This document shows positions 16,596-25,741 of a stretch of 64,000 nucleotides of DNA, piece after piece; within the stretch, counting starts at the first letter, position 1; each line of letters opens with the position of its first letter. Location: NCBI RefSeq assembly GCF_015645445.1, contig NZ_JADOGI010000022.1:1-64000 (forward strand). The letters are read 5' to 3'. Under the pieces are notes generated by a model. It searched no databases. It was not told the DNA's origin and was given only the letters and a program-made list of their open reading frames with translations. The DNA comes from Nonomuraea cypriaca. GTDB taxonomy: Bacteria; Actinomycetota; Actinomycetes; Streptosporangiales; Streptosporangiaceae. The position numbers and the translations under genes are program-made.

Positions 16596-17443
16596 TTCCT
16601 TCTCTCCCTACCGAACACCGTGGACACGGCGAGTAGCAGCAACCAGATGAGCAGGAGGCTGAGGATCGAGACCGCGACCGAGAGCTGCCCCCTGGAGCCG
16701 GAGACGGTCACGATCCACACCGCGAACGGCTCGTACCCCAGCAGGCTGGCGACGGTGTACTCGCCCAGCACCAGCGCCAGCGTCAGGAACGACGCGCTGG
16801 CCAGCGCCGAGCGCAGGTTGGGCACGATCACCCGGAACAACACGTACGGCCACGACGCCCCCAGGTTGCGCGCCGCCTCCACCAGCGTCCGCACGTCCAT
16901 CGTGCGCAACCCGGCGTCCAGCGACCGGTATACGAACGGCAGCACCAGCACCACGTACGCCAGCACCAGCACCACGGGGAACGCCCGGTCCTGCACCGCG
17001 ATCAGCGTGGCCCAGAACGGCGTCGGAGCCAGCACGTCGGCCCCGTCGCGCAGCGCCGTCCCGATCCCGGCGACGAACGTGATCGGCGGCACCACCAGCG
17101 GCAACGTGCACAGCACCTCCATCAAGGGGCGCAGCCGCGGCGCGAAGAGCCGCACCGCGAGCATCGCGGGCAGCGCCAGCAGCAGGACCAGCACGATCGT
17201 GGCGAGCGCCAGCCCGAGCGACAACGACAGCGACCGCGCGAAGCCGTCGGCAGTGATCAGCTCGCCGTAGGCCGCGAGCGACACCCCGGCCGTCGGCGTG
17301 TAGACGGTGTACCAGAGCGAGGCGCAGAGCGGGACGAGGAAGTAGGCCGCGGCCAGCAGGAAGACCGCCCCGCGCCACACGCGCGGCCGGGTGGGGGGCC
17401 GCGTGGCCGCGGAGACGGGCTCCAGGCCGGTCAGTGCAGCCAT
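16592..17443 (-). CDS. ABC importer permease, second subunit
   Basis: A 283-residue inner-membrane permease with about six membrane helices. The EAA-type loop that docks the ATPase is visible as EAARNLGASWPYVLFRVIVPNLRSAL near residue 190. The start ATG 17443 lies inside the end of the preceding permease gene (13 bp overlap). It belongs to the binding-protein-dependent PotC/FbpB class and pairs with the permease at 17431-18255. Confidence 0.9.
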   Translation of the reverse strand: MAALTGLEPVSAATRPPTRPRVWRGAVFLLAAAYFLVPLCASLWYTVYTPTAGVSLAAYGELITADGFARSLSLSLGLALATIVLVLLLALPAMLAVRLFAPRLRPLMEVLCTLPLVVPPITFVAGIGTALRDGADVLAPTPFWATLIAVQDRAFPVVLVLAYVVLVLPFVYRSLDAGLRTMDVRTLVEAARNLGASWPYVLFRVIVPNLRSALASASFLTLALVLGEYTVASLLGYEPFAVWIVTVSGSRGQLSVAVSILSLLLIWLLLLAVSTVFGRERRK

Positions 17444-18255
17444 CGTGAGCTCCTCCTCTGCAGCGGCAGGTAGACCGCCATCACCAGCCCGGCCACGACC
17501 ACCATGTCGAGGCTGAGGGCGAGCGCGATGTTCTCGTAGCCGACCAGCACGTCGCCGGTCAGCGCGCTGGCGATCTTCAGGGTGACGAGCGGGATCACGG
17601 TCCCGACCATGGCGTTGGCGGTGGCGTAGGCCGAGAAGGCGCCGCCGAACAGCAGCACCACGCCGCCCAGCAGCGACGGCGTCAGCACCGGCAGCGCGAC
17701 GAAGCGCCAGTAGTGCCAGGCGGTGGCGCCGTTGTTGGCCGCCGCCTCGCGCCACTGCGGCCGCAGCCCGTCCAGCGCCGGCGCCATGACCAGCACCATC
17801 AGCGGGACCGAGAAGTAGAGGTAGACCACCACCAGTCCCCAGAACGTGTACAGGGCGCCGGAGGGTAGCCCCACCAGGCCGCTGATCACGCCGGAGTTGC
17901 CCAGCGTGGCGATCCAGAAGAACGCCAGCGGCACCCCGCCGAAGTTGGCCAGCACGCCGGAGGCCGTCAGCACCGCCTCGCGCAGCAGCCTGAACCGCGA
18001 GGTCACCACGGCGTAGGCCAGGAACGTCCCCAGCACGGCCCCGAGCAGCGCCACTACGGCGGACAGTCGCACGCTGCCGGCCATCGCGGTGAGGTAGCCG
18101 CCCTGCAGGCTCTGCGCCACGTTCGCCAGGCTCGGCCGTCCCCCCGCCGTGAAGGCCCCGGCCACCAGCGCGACAGCGGGGATTCCGAACACGAACGCGA
18201 AGAACGCCAGCAGCGGCAGCGCGCCCAGCCAGCCCCTCGAACCGGACCTGCTCAT
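17431..18255 (-). CDS. ABC importer permease, first subunit
   Basis: A 274-residue permease with about six membrane helices and the EAA-type loop EAAANNGATAWHYWRFVALPVLTPSLLGG near residue 185. Its ATG overlaps the stop of the binding-protein gene (ATGA), and its end overlaps the next permease gene. The order binding protein, permease, permease, ATPase, HAD matches a single polycistronic importer. Confidence 0.9.
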   Translation of the reverse strand: MSRSGSRGWLGALPLLAFFAFVFGIPAVALVAGAFTAGGRPSLANVAQSLQGGYLTAMAGSVRLSAVVALLGAVLGTFLAYAVVTSRFRLLREAVLTASGVLANFGGVPLAFFWIATLGNSGVISGLVGLPSGALYTFWGLVVVYLYFSVPLMVLVMAPALDGLRPQWREAAANNGATAWHYWRFVALPVLTPSLLGGVVLLFGGAFSAYATANAMVGTVIPLVTLKIASALTGDVLVGYENIALALSLDMVVVAGLVMAVYLPLQRRSSRWLH

Positions 18256-19403
18256 CCCGAGATCGCAGCGTCCCAGCCGGAGGCCAGCTTGGCCTTGGCC
18301 GCGTCGACCTGCTCGGTCGTCGGGAACGTGGGCGTGCCCTCCACCTTGGGCAGCTTGTCCGCCAGCGCCTGGTCCACGGTGCCGTCCGCGGTCATCGCGG
18401 GCAGCAGGACCGGGCGGGCGAAGCCCTTGAGGTAGAGGTTCTGGCCCTCGGGGCTGTAGATGAACTCCTGCCACAGCCGCGCCGCCGCCGGGTGCGGGGC
18501 GTCCTTGTTGACGGCCTGGGCGTACATCTGGAAGTACGGGCCGTCCGACGGCACGTTCACCTTCCAGTCCAGGCCCTTGGCCGCCATCAGGGGCGCGTAG
18601 GCGGCGTTGTTGTAGTCCCAGTCGATGCTGATCTGGGTCTCGCCGTTCTCGATGGTGGCGGGCGTGGTCTCCACCGGGTTGTAGTTGCCCGCCGCCTTCA
18701 GCTTCTTGAAGAACTCGATGCCGGGCTGGATGTCGTCGAAGGAGCCGCCGTTCGCGATGGAGGCCGCGTAGACGCCGGCGAAGGCGGAGCCGGACTCCGT
18801 CGGGTTGCCGTTCATCGCGACCTTGCCTTCGTACTCGGGTTTGAGCAGGTCGGCGAAGCTCGCCGGGCAGGTGGCGATCTTCTTGGCGTCGCAGCCGATC
18901 GACACGTAGCCGCCGTAGTCGTTGACCCAGAGCCCGCTCGGCTCCTTCTGCCCCTCGGGGATCTTGTCGAACGTCCGCACCTTGTAAGGCGCGAACAGGC
19001 CCTCCGCGGCGCCGCTGATCGCGAACGACTGGCCGAGGTCAAGCACGTCGGGGGCGCGGTCCTGACCCTTGCGGGTCTTGACCGCGTTGATCTCGTCGGC
19101 GCTGGCCGCGTCGGGCGTCTCACTCTCGATCTTGATGCCGTACGTGGCCTGGAACTTCTCGATGATCTCGCCGTAGTTGGCCCAGTCGGGCGGGAGGGCG
19201 ATGACGTGGAGCGTGCCCTCCTTCTTGGCGGCCTCGACGAGCTTGTCGAATCCGCCGAAGCCGGCGGCGGACGTGGCGGTGGCGGCGTTCACCTCGCCGG
19301 CCGCCGCCGGGCTCTGCTGGGTGGTGGGCGCGGCGCCGCACGCCGCGGTGACTACGGTAAGTGCTGCGACAACGCCGGCCGCACGGGCGCGAGGTGTGAA
19401 CAC
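18252..19403 (-). CDS. ABC importer substrate-binding lipoprotein
   Basis: A 383-residue extracellular binding protein anchored as a lipoprotein: a hydrophobic signal ends in VVTAAC with the lipidated Cys at residue 22. The mature chain is an extracellular-binding-family-1/6 type (GTLHVIALPPDWANYGEIIEKF, later PHPAAARLWQEFIYSPEGQNLY), as seen for iron(III), polyamine and 2-aminoethylphosphonate transporters. The HAD phosphatase and GntR/UTRA neighbours make a phosphonate or organophosphate ligand plausible, but polyamine or thiamine cannot be excluded. Confidence 0.85.
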   Translation of the reverse strand: MFTPRARAAGVVAALTVVTAACGAAPTTQQSPAAAGEVNAATATSAAGFGGFDKLVEAAKKEGTLHVIALPPDWANYGEIIEKFQATYGIKIESETPDAASADEINAVKTRKGQDRAPDVLDLGQSFAISGAAEGLFAPYKVRTFDKIPEGQKEPSGLWVNDYGGYVSIGCDAKKIATCPASFADLLKPEYEGKVAMNGNPTESGSAFAGVYAASIANGGSFDDIQPGIEFFKKLKAAGNYNPVETTPATIENGETQISIDWDYNNAAYAPLMAAKGLDWKVNVPSDGPYFQMYAQAVNKDAPHPAAARLWQEFIYSPEGQNLYLKGFARPVLLPAMTADGTVDQALADKLPKVEGTPTFPTTEQVDAAKAKLASGWDAAISG

Positions 19404-19446
19404 GACGCCTCCACTGTCCAGGGGGTGTGGAAAGAACTTAAGGGAA

Positions 19447-19460
19447 CTTGTACAAACAAG
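19447..19460. promoter_or_regulatory. Palindrome between importer and GntR genes
   Basis: CTTGT-ACAA-ACAAG, perfect 5-base arms around a 4-base centre, containing TTGTACAA. It lies 44 bp before the importer start and 56 bp before the divergent GntR gene. It is a likely GntR/UTRA operator controlling both. Confidence 0.55.
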
Positions 19461-19515
19461 CGAGGCCCAGTAACTCCCATAAATGTTGCTGATTGGTGAA
19501 GGAGAAGGGTCGGGA

Positions 19516-20262
19516 ATGGTTGCGCGCTATGAACTCATCGCCGATGAGCTGCGGGATGAGATCCTCTCGGGCGCGCATCCGGTCGGCTCCCAGCTCCCGA
19601 GCGAGGCCGAGCTGGCCGGGCGGTTCCGCGCGGCCCGCGGGACCGTACGCCAGGCGGTGGCGGTGCTCGCGGCCGAGGGCCTGGTCGGCTCCAGGCAGGG
19701 CGCCAGGCGCATCGTGCTCGGCAACGCGCGCAGCCAGAGCTTCGCCGAGCTGCACAGCTTCGCCCAGTGGGCGCGCGCGAACGGCCACCGCTTCGGCGGC
19801 CAGGTGATCGAGCAGCGCCGCAGGCCCGCGAGCGCCGCCGAGTGCGCCAGGCTCGGCGGGGGAGAGGTGCTGGAGGTGCTGCGCCTGCGCTCGCTGGAGG
19901 GCGAGCCCGTGCTGGTCGAGCGGACGGTGTACGCCGGGTGGGTGGCCGCCGCCGTGGAGACGCTCCCGCCCGGCTGCGAGTCCGTCACCGAGGCCCTGTA
20001 CGACTCCATCGGCCTCGTGTTCGCCTACGGTGAGCACCTCATCGACGCGGTCCCCGCCAACACCCGCGACGCGGACCTGCTGGGCGTGCGCCGCGGCAGC
20101 CCGCTCCTGCGCCAGCGCAGGACCACGACCACCCATGAGGGCAGGCCGGTGGAGACGTCGGACGACCGCTACCGGGCCGGCAGCGTGGCCTTCAGCATCC
20201 GCAACTCGATCGGCGCCAACCCTCTCGTACGGCAGGCCGGCGACTTGCGTTTCTGGCCCTGA
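19516..20262 (+). CDS. GntR-family regulator with UTRA domain (HutC type)
   Basis: A 248-residue regulator. The N-terminal winged helix is typical GntR: ELIADELRDEILSGAHPVGSQLPSEAELAGRFRAARGTVRQAVAVL (residues 5-50). The C-terminal UTRA ligand domain follows (SFAELHSFAQWARANGHRFGGQVIEQRRRPAS ... VETSDDRYRAGSVAFSI). ATG 19516 is chosen because GGAGAAGGG lies at proper distance upstream. Being divergent from the ABC importer, with a palindrome between, it is most likely that transporter's local repressor. Confidence 0.92.
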   Translation: MVARYELIADELRDEILSGAHPVGSQLPSEAELAGRFRAARGTVRQAVAVLAAEGLVGSRQGARRIVLGNARSQSFAELHSFAQWARANGHRFGGQVIEQRRRPASAAECARLGGGEVLEVLRLRSLEGEPVLVERTVYAGWVAAAVETLPPGCESVTEALYDSIGLVFAYGEHLIDAVPANTRDADLLGVRRGSPLLRQRRTTTTHEGRPVETSDDRYRAGSVAFSIRNSIGANPLVRQAGDLRFWP

Positions 20263-20274
20263 GAACATATGTTC
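20263..20274. promoter_or_regulatory. LexA/SOS box before DUF6504-dnaE2
   Basis: GAACATATGTTC is a perfect GAAC-N4-GTTC, the actinobacterial LexA consensus, directly after the GntR stop codon and 68 bp before the DUF6504 start. A TATAAG hexamer (20279-20284), a likely -10 element, overlaps its right flank. Damage-inducible control of the dnaE2 operon is strongly suggested. Confidence 0.85.
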
Positions 20275-20342
20275 GACATATAAGCGCCCGCCTTCCCCCG
20301 GGTGGCTCAACATACGGACCAAGAGCCGCGGGGAGAAGCGTC

Positions 20343-20609
20343 TTGAGCAGACTCTATGGGGATCCGATAGAGGTGTGGACCAGGGACGGGGAGCCGACCC
20401 AGTTCGTCTGGCGCGATCGGCTCCATCTCGTCCGACGGGTCCTCGACCACTGGGTGGTCGCGCGCGAGTGGTGGAAGACCAGCGAGGGCGACCCGGGCGA
20501 GCGGCGGTTCTGGCGGGTGGAGGCCACCCCAGGGCGCGAGGTGGGCTCCTACGAGCTGCGTTACGACACCGCCAGCAACGGCTGGCTGCTGATGCGGGCG
20601 TGGGACTGA
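20343..20609 (+). CDS. DUF6504 small protein of the mutasome operon
   Basis: An 88-residue protein starting at TTG 20343 after GGGGAGAAG. It reads DPIEVWTRDGEPTQFVWRDR and ends in SYELRYDTASNGWLLMRAWD, a pattern I know from small proteins that accompany actinobacterial dnaE2/imuB genes (DUF6504). Its stop codon shares one base with the dnaE2 start (TGATG), so the two are translationally coupled. Function is unknown; a structural accessory of translesion synthesis is inference. The usual imuA and imuB partners are not next to it. Confidence 0.8.
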   Translation: MSRLYGDPIEVWTRDGEPTQFVWRDRLHLVRRVLDHWVVAREWWKTSEGDPGERRFWRVEATPGREVGSYELRYDTASNGWLLMRAWD

Positions 20610-23600
20610 TGGCGCCCCCGTTCCCGCACCTCGACGTGTGCTCCGCGTACTCCATGCGCTACGGCACCGCCTTCCCGCGCGCGCTGGTGGACCGGGCGGT
20701 CGAGCACGGCATGGACATCCTGGCGCTGACCGACCGCGACGGGCTCTACGGCGCCGTCAAGCACGCCCAGGCGTGCGCCGAGGCCGGGGTCGCCCCGGTC
20801 CTCGGCGTGAACCTGGCGCTCGACGACCCGGCGCCCACTCTGGTGCCGGGGCTGCGCGTGCCACGCCCCAGGACCGGGCCGAACGCCGAGGACCGCGTCA
20901 CGGTGCTGGCCCGCGCGGGCGGCTGGTCCCGCCTGTGCCGCCTGGTCACGGCCGCCCACTACGCGGGCGAGCGGGGCGCGCCCAAGGTGACCCGCGAGCT
21001 GGTCGGCGAATGGGCCGGCGAGCCCGGCGGTGACCACGGGTTCGGCGCGGAGGACGGGCTCGTGGTGCTGCTCGGGCCCCGGTCCGACGTGGGCCGCGCG
21101 GTGGCCGAGCGGCGCGACGAGCACGCCAGGACGCTGCTCGGCCTCTGGCGCGCCGCGGTGCCGGGCGTGGTGGTCGAACTGGTCGACCAGTACGGCTACC
21201 GCGACGCCATCACGGCCGTGCGCATGCTGGGCCTGGCCGAGTCCATGGGCGTACCGGCCGTTCTGACCAACGCGGCGCGTTACCTGGACCCGGCCGACCA
21301 CCAGGTCGGCGACGTACTGGACGCGGCCCGCCAGCTCGTCCCGCTGCACCCGCGTCACCTCGACCGCACCACCTCGCACGCCTACCTCAAGAGCGGCAAG
21401 GAGATGCGGCGGGTGGCGGCCAAGGTCTGCGGCGGGGACCAGGAGCGGGTGACGCGGCTGCTGTTCACCACCCGGCGGCTGGCCGAGGCGTGCGCGATGG
21501 ATCCGATCGAGCTGCTCGCGCTGCGCGACGACCCGCCCGGCCTGCACCTGCCCGAGGTCGGCCGCGACCCGGTGCCGCTGCTGCGCCACCGCGTGGAGGA
21601 CGGGCTGATCAGGCGCGGCCTCGACCGCTCGGACGACGCCAGGGAACGCCTGCGGGCCGAGATGGCCATCATCGAGAAGAAGCGCCTGTCCGGATATTTC
21701 ATCGCCGTGGCCGGCATCACCGACATGATCCGCGGCATGGGCGTCCGCTGCGCAATCCGCGGCTCCGGCGCCGGCAGCCTGGTCAACTACCTCATCGGCA
21801 TCGGGGAGGTGAACCCGATCGAGCACGGCCTGCTCATGGAGCGCTTCCTGTCCGAGGGCCGCATCGGGCTGCCCGACATCGACGTGGACGTCGAGTCCGC
21901 GCGCCGGCTCGACTGCTACAAGGCCATCTTCGAACGGTACGGCGAGGCCCGCGTGGCCTGCGTGTCCATGATGGAGACCTACCGGGCGCGCAGCGCCATC
22001 CGCGACGTCGCCGGGGCGATGGGCCTGCCGCCGCACGAGATCGACGCGATCGCGAAGGCGTTCCCGCACATCAGGGCCAGGCAGATCACCGCGTCGCTGG
22101 CCGACCTGCCCGAGCTGCGCGAGAGCCGGCTCGGAGAGGCGGGGCTCGACCGGGTGTTCCGGCTGGCGGAGAAGCTCGACGGCCTGCCCAGGCACATCGC
22201 GCTGCACCCGTGCGGCGTGCTGGTCGGCAACGCGGGCCTGCGGGACAGGACGCCGGTGGAGCGCAGCCTGCTGGAGTTCCCCATGTCGCAGTTCGACAAG
22301 GACGACGTGGAGGAGGCCGGGCTGCTCAAGCTCGACGTGCTGGGCGTGCGGATGCAGTCCGCGATGGCGTACGCGCTGGGCGAGATCAAGCGCGTGGACG
22401 ACGTCGTGGTCGAGCTGGACACCCAGCAGGGAGATGACCAGGACGTCCAGTACGTCCCCCACGACGACCAGGACACCTACGACATGATCTGCGCCAGCCG
22501 CACCCTCGGCTGCTTCCAGATCGAGTCGCCCGGCCAGCGCGAGCTGGTGGCCAAGCTGGAGCCGCGCAGGATGCACGACCTGATCGTGGACATCTCGCTG
22601 TTCAGGCCGGGTCCGGTCAACTCCGACATGGTCACCCCCTACCTGGAGGCCAGGCACGGGTGGCGGCGGCCGCACTACCCGCACGAGCGGCTGCGCGGCG
22701 CGCTCAAGGAGACGCACGGCGTCGTGGTGTTCCACGAGCAGGTGCTCCGGATCATCGAGGTGATGACCGGGCGCGACCTGTCGTTCGCCGAGCTGTTGCG
22801 GCGCACGCTGGACACGCCGGAGGGGCGGGAGCGGGTGCGCAAGACGTTCGTCCCCATGGCCAGGGCCAACGGCTTCGACGACGCGGCCGTGGACCGCGCG
22901 TGGCAGGTGCTGGACGCGTTCGGGGCGTTCGGGTTCTGCAAGGCGCACGCGGCGGCGTTCGCGCTGCCCACGTACCAGTCGGCGTGGCTGAAGCGGCACC
23001 ACGCGGCGGCGTTCTTCGCGGGGGTGCTCACGCACGAGCCCGGCATGTACCCGCCGCGCGTCATCATCGACGAGGCCAGGCAGTGCGGGGTCAGGATCCT
23101 GCCGCTCGACATCAACAGGTCCGGCAAGGACTGGCAGGTGGAGCGGCTCGGGCCGCGCGTGCGGGTCAGGGTGCGGCCCGCCGCGCTGGACGGCCCCCGG
23201 GCGCGCGGGGACTTCAAGATCGGGGAGATCGGCAAGGGGTACGCGTTGCGGGTGCCGTTCTCGGCGATCAAGGGGGTGAGCGAGGCGGAGGTCGAGCGCA
23301 TGGTGGCCGGGCAGCCGTACACGTCGCTGGCCGACTTCTGGGACCGCGCCCGCCCGTCGCGGCCCACGATCGAGCGGATCGTCCAGGTCGGCGGCCTGGA
23401 CGCGCTCCACGACCTGCACCCTGGCGGCCCGCGCTGGCGTCCAGGCGAGCTGACCCGTCGCGACCTGATCGCCCAGGTCGGCGCGCTCGACCGGGGCTCG
23501 GGGAGCGGCGTCAGGACGGGACCGCGCAGGTCCAAGCGCTACACATCGGGTCCCGCCCTGTCCTCCAGGGCCGCGGAGCCGCCGTCCGTGCAGCTCCCGC

Positions 23601-24244
23601 TGGGCTTCGGCGAGCACCTGCCGCCGGGGGAGCTGCCCGAGATGACGGAGACGGAGATGGTCGAGGCCGAGCTGGAGATCCTCGGCATCGACATCAGCCG
23701 GCACGTCATCAGCTTCCACGACGAGCTGCTCGACGCGCTCGGGGTGGTACGTTCCAAGGATCTCCTCGCCCAGCGCAACGGGGCAGAGGTGCTGGTGGCG
23801 GGGGTCAAGGTGGCGACCCAGACGCCGGCCGTACGCTCGGGGCAGCGGGTCATCTTCACCACCCTGGACGACTCGACGGGTCCGATCGACCTGACGTTCT
23901 TCGAGTCGGTGCAGGGGCGGTGCGCGTCCATCGTGTTCGGCTCGTGGCTGCTGCTGGCCAAGGGAGTGGTCAGGCGCACGGGCACCAGGGCCGTGTCGAT
24001 GCGCGCCGTGGACTGCTGGAACCTTGCGGACCTCGACGCGCTCAGGCGCTCCCAGGGCATCGACGCGGTCCGCGCCCTGCTCGCCAGGACCCCGGAGGAC
24101 TCGGCGGGGGTCGGCGGCCGCACGATCGAGTACGCCAACGGCTTCCGCCTGTCCCCCTACGCGGACCTCGGCCCCGCCATCGCCGACCCGCCACGCAAGC
24201 TCTGGCACGCCAGCCCCGGCAGCTCGGGCCCGACGGCGGCCTAG
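20609..24244 (+). CDS. dnaE2: DnaE2-type error-prone DNA polymerase III alpha subunit
   Basis: A 1211-residue family C polymerase. The palm motif reads GSGAGSLVNYLIGIGEVNP, then LPDIDVDVES with acidic residues D423, D425 and D427. A C-terminal OB fold lies around residues 1050-1100 (VLVAGVKVATQ ... LTFFESV). The N-terminal PHP domain is present but its metal residues are changed: HLDVCSAYS replaces the usual H-x-H-x-H-type opening and TDRDGL replaces TDHDGL, so PHP proofreading is unlikely. With the SOS box and DUF6504 this fits damage-induced mutagenic synthesis (DnaE2/ImuC). No imuA or imuB is seen in the window. Confidence 0.9.
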   Translation: MAPPFPHLDVCSAYSMRYGTAFPRALVDRAVEHGMDILALTDRDGLYGAVKHAQACAEAGVAPVLGVNLALDDPAPTLVPGLRVPRPRTGPNAEDRVTVLARAGGWSRLCRLVTAAHYAGERGAPKVTRELVGEWAGEPGGDHGFGAEDGLVVLLGPRSDVGRAVAERRDEHARTLLGLWRAAVPGVVVELVDQYGYRDAITAVRMLGLAESMGVPAVLTNAARYLDPADHQVGDVLDAARQLVPLHPRHLDRTTSHAYLKSGKEMRRVAAKVCGGDQERVTRLLFTTRRLAEACAMDPIELLALRDDPPGLHLPEVGRDPVPLLRHRVEDGLIRRGLDRSDDARERLRAEMAIIEKKRLSGYFIAVAGITDMIRGMGVRCAIRGSGAGSLVNYLIGIGEVNPIEHGLLMERFLSEGRIGLPDIDVDVESARRLDCYKAIFERYGEARVACVSMMETYRARSAIRDVAGAMGLPPHEIDAIAKAFPHIRARQITASLADLPELRESRLGEAGLDRVFRLAEKLDGLPRHIALHPCGVLVGNAGLRDRTPVERSLLEFPMSQFDKDDVEEAGLLKLDVLGVRMQSAMAYALGEIKRVDDVVVELDTQQGDDQDVQYVPHDDQDTYDMICASRTLGCFQIESPGQRELVAKLEPRRMHDLIVDISLFRPGPVNSDMVTPYLEARHGWRRPHYPHERLRGALKETHGVVVFHEQVLRIIEVMTGRDLSFAELLRRTLDTPEGRERVRKTFVPMARANGFDDAAVDRAWQVLDAFGAFGFCKAHAAAFALPTYQSAWLKRHHAAAFFAGVLTHEPGMYPPRVIIDEARQCGVRILPLDINRSGKDWQVERLGPRVRVRVRPAALDGPRARGDFKIGEIGKGYALRVPFSAIKGVSEAEVERMVAGQPYTSLADFWDRARPSRPTIERIVQVGGLDALHDLHPGGPRWRPGELTRRDLIAQVGALDRGSGSGVRTGPRRSKRYTSGPALSSRAAEPPSVQLPLGFGEHLPPGELPEMTETEMVEAELEILGIDISRHVISFHDELLDALGVVRSKDLLAQRNGAEVLVAGVKVATQTPAVRSGQRVIFTTLDDSTGPIDLTFFESVQGRCASIVFGSWLLLAKGVVRRTGTRAVSMRAVDCWNLADLDALRRSQGIDAVRALLARTPEDSAGVGGRTIEYANGFRLSPYADLGPAIADPPRKLWHASPGSSGPTAA

Positions 24245-24955
24245 CTAGCCCGCCCGGCTGATCGGGGTGGAGCCGGAGGACGGGTGGGGCTGGGGGAAGG
24301 TGCGGATCGTGGTGGGCCGGGCGGCGCGGGAGGAGATCTGCAGGCGGGTCAGCTCGCGTACGGTGATCGCGCACAGGACGGCGGCGACCGCGGCGCAGAC
24401 CAGCTCAGGCATGCCCACCCCCGTCAGGGCGCCGGCGGACCCGCCGAGCGGGAGCCGGATCATGACCAGCGCCAGCACCGCCAGCCAGCTCAGCCACCAG
24501 GCGCCCAGCAGCCACAGCCACCGGCGGCGGCCGCCCGCGGGCGGCCTGGCGGCCCGCCAGACCTCGTCGACCAGCACCACGGGAGCCACCAGGTTGACGC
24601 CGGGGACCAGCCAGGCCGCCGCCACCGTACCCGTCGGGGCGGACCTGTCGTTGGCCTGCCTGGCCCGCACCAGCCAGGTCACGTAGGCGGCGGCCGCCGC
24701 GACCGAGGTGCCCGCCACCAGCATGATCAGCACCGCGAACGTGCTCACCGCCCCCACCACCGCCTCCGCGTCCGCCCCCTGGGGACGGCCGCCGAACGCG
24801 GCGAGCTGGACGGCGAGGTGCCGGCCGCGGGACTGTTCGAAGATCACGAGGGCGCCGAGGGAGAGGATCTGCGCGGCCAGCGTCACGTAAACGGCGAAGG
24901 CGGCTCTTGTCGGCGATGCCTGGGTGTTGCGCACGTTGTTCTCCCCCCGGGCCAT
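24245..24955 (-). CDS. DUF4328-like membrane protein
   Basis: A 236-residue integral membrane protein with about five or six hydrophobic segments. The central part (VTWLVRARQANDR ... TGTVAAAWLVPGVNLVAPVVLVDEVWRAARP) matches the pattern of DUF4328 proteins, which have the same W.PG.N...P...V.E.W core. The C-terminal 25 residues are a Pro/Ser/Arg cytoplasmic tail. It converges on dnaE2, their stop codons lying side by side. Function is unknown. ATG 24955 is the only reasonable start. Confidence 0.75.
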   Translation of the reverse strand: MARGENNVRNTQASPTRAAFAVYVTLAAQILSLGALVIFEQSRGRHLAVQLAAFGGRPQGADAEAVVGAVSTFAVLIMLVAGTSVAAAAAYVTWLVRARQANDRSAPTGTVAAAWLVPGVNLVAPVVLVDEVWRAARPPAGGRRRWLWLLGAWWLSWLAVLALVMIRLPLGGSAGALTGVGMPELVCAAVAAVLCAITVRELTRLQISSRAARPTTIRTFPQPHPSSGSTPISRAG

Positions 24956-25001
24956 GCGCTGAGGTTCTGATTCACTTGTATCCCGGGAGCCCCGTCGTTA
25001 A

Positions 25002-25655
25002 TCAGCTCACCACGCCGGATTCCCACGCCCACGCCGCTATTTCCACGCGATTTCTGACACCGAGCTTGGCCTGGATGCTGCCGAGGTGCGTCTTCACCGT
25101 CGACAGCGACACGAACAGCTCCCCGGCCACCTCCTGGTTGGTACGCCCCCTCGCCACCAGTCGCACGACGTCCAGCTCGCGATCGGTCAGCGGATCGTCC
25201 GGCTTGGGCGTGGCCCGCCTGGGCTGGGCCAGGTGCTGGAGCAGCCGTACCGTCACCGACGGCGACACCAGCGCGTCGCCCGCCGCGGCGGCCCTGACCG
25301 CCTCGATCAGCAGCGTGGGCCCGCTGTCCTTGAGCAGGAAACCGGTCGCGCCCGAGCGCAGCGCGCCGTAGACGTACTCGTCCAGGTCGAACGTGGTGAC
25401 GATGACCACCCGAAGCGGGGACTCCACTCCCGGTCCTGCCAGTACCCGGGTCACCTCCAGCCCGTCCAGCTTGGGCATCCTGATGTCCAGGAGGCACACG
25501 TCCGGCCTGAGCCGCCGCGCCTCGGACACCGCCTCGGCCCCGTCGGCTACGGCGGAAACGACCTCCATGTCCGGTTGTGCGTCCAAAATCATCTGGAAGC
25601 CGGTGCGCACCAGTTGCTGATCGTCGGCGATGAGAACCCGAATAGTCACGGCCAC
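25002..25655 (-). CDS. NarL/LuxR-type response regulator without adjacent kinase
   Basis: A 217-residue two-domain regulator. The receiver (1-120) has the acidic pair DD (11-12), the phosphoacceptor D57 in LLDIRMP and the lysine in FLLKDSG. The C-terminal LuxR helix-turn-helix is LTDRELDVVRLVARGRTNQEVAGELFVSLSTVKTHLGSIQAKLG. The start is GTG 25655. It is divergent from the FtsX-type ABC exporter with an 86 bp gap, an arrangement often seen where the regulator controls the exporter. No histidine kinase gene is adjacent, so it is an orphan here. Confidence 0.9.
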   Translation of the reverse strand: MAVTIRVLIADDQQLVRTGFQMILDAQPDMEVVSAVADGAEAVSEARRLRPDVCLLDIRMPKLDGLEVTRVLAGPGVESPLRVVIVTTFDLDEYVYGALRSGATGFLLKDSGPTLLIEAVRAAAAGDALVSPSVTVRLLQHLAQPRRATPKPDDPLTDRELDVVRLVARGRTNQEVAGELFVSLSTVKTHLGSIQAKLGVRNRVEIAAWAWESGVVS

Positions 25656-25741
25656 AACTCTAGAGATCGGCCGTTCGGACGAGGCCGATATGGACGCACG
25701 GCCGATCCCCCGGCCCCCGCCAGGCCGCGAGGCTGTACGTC

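Noticed and set aside
20561-24208. A very long leftward open frame (about 1200 codons) opposite dnaE2
   Set aside because: It mirrors the plus-strand codon pattern, is rich in Arg/Gly/His/Ala without any domain, and the plus-strand polymerase motifs are plain. It is a GC-bias shadow.
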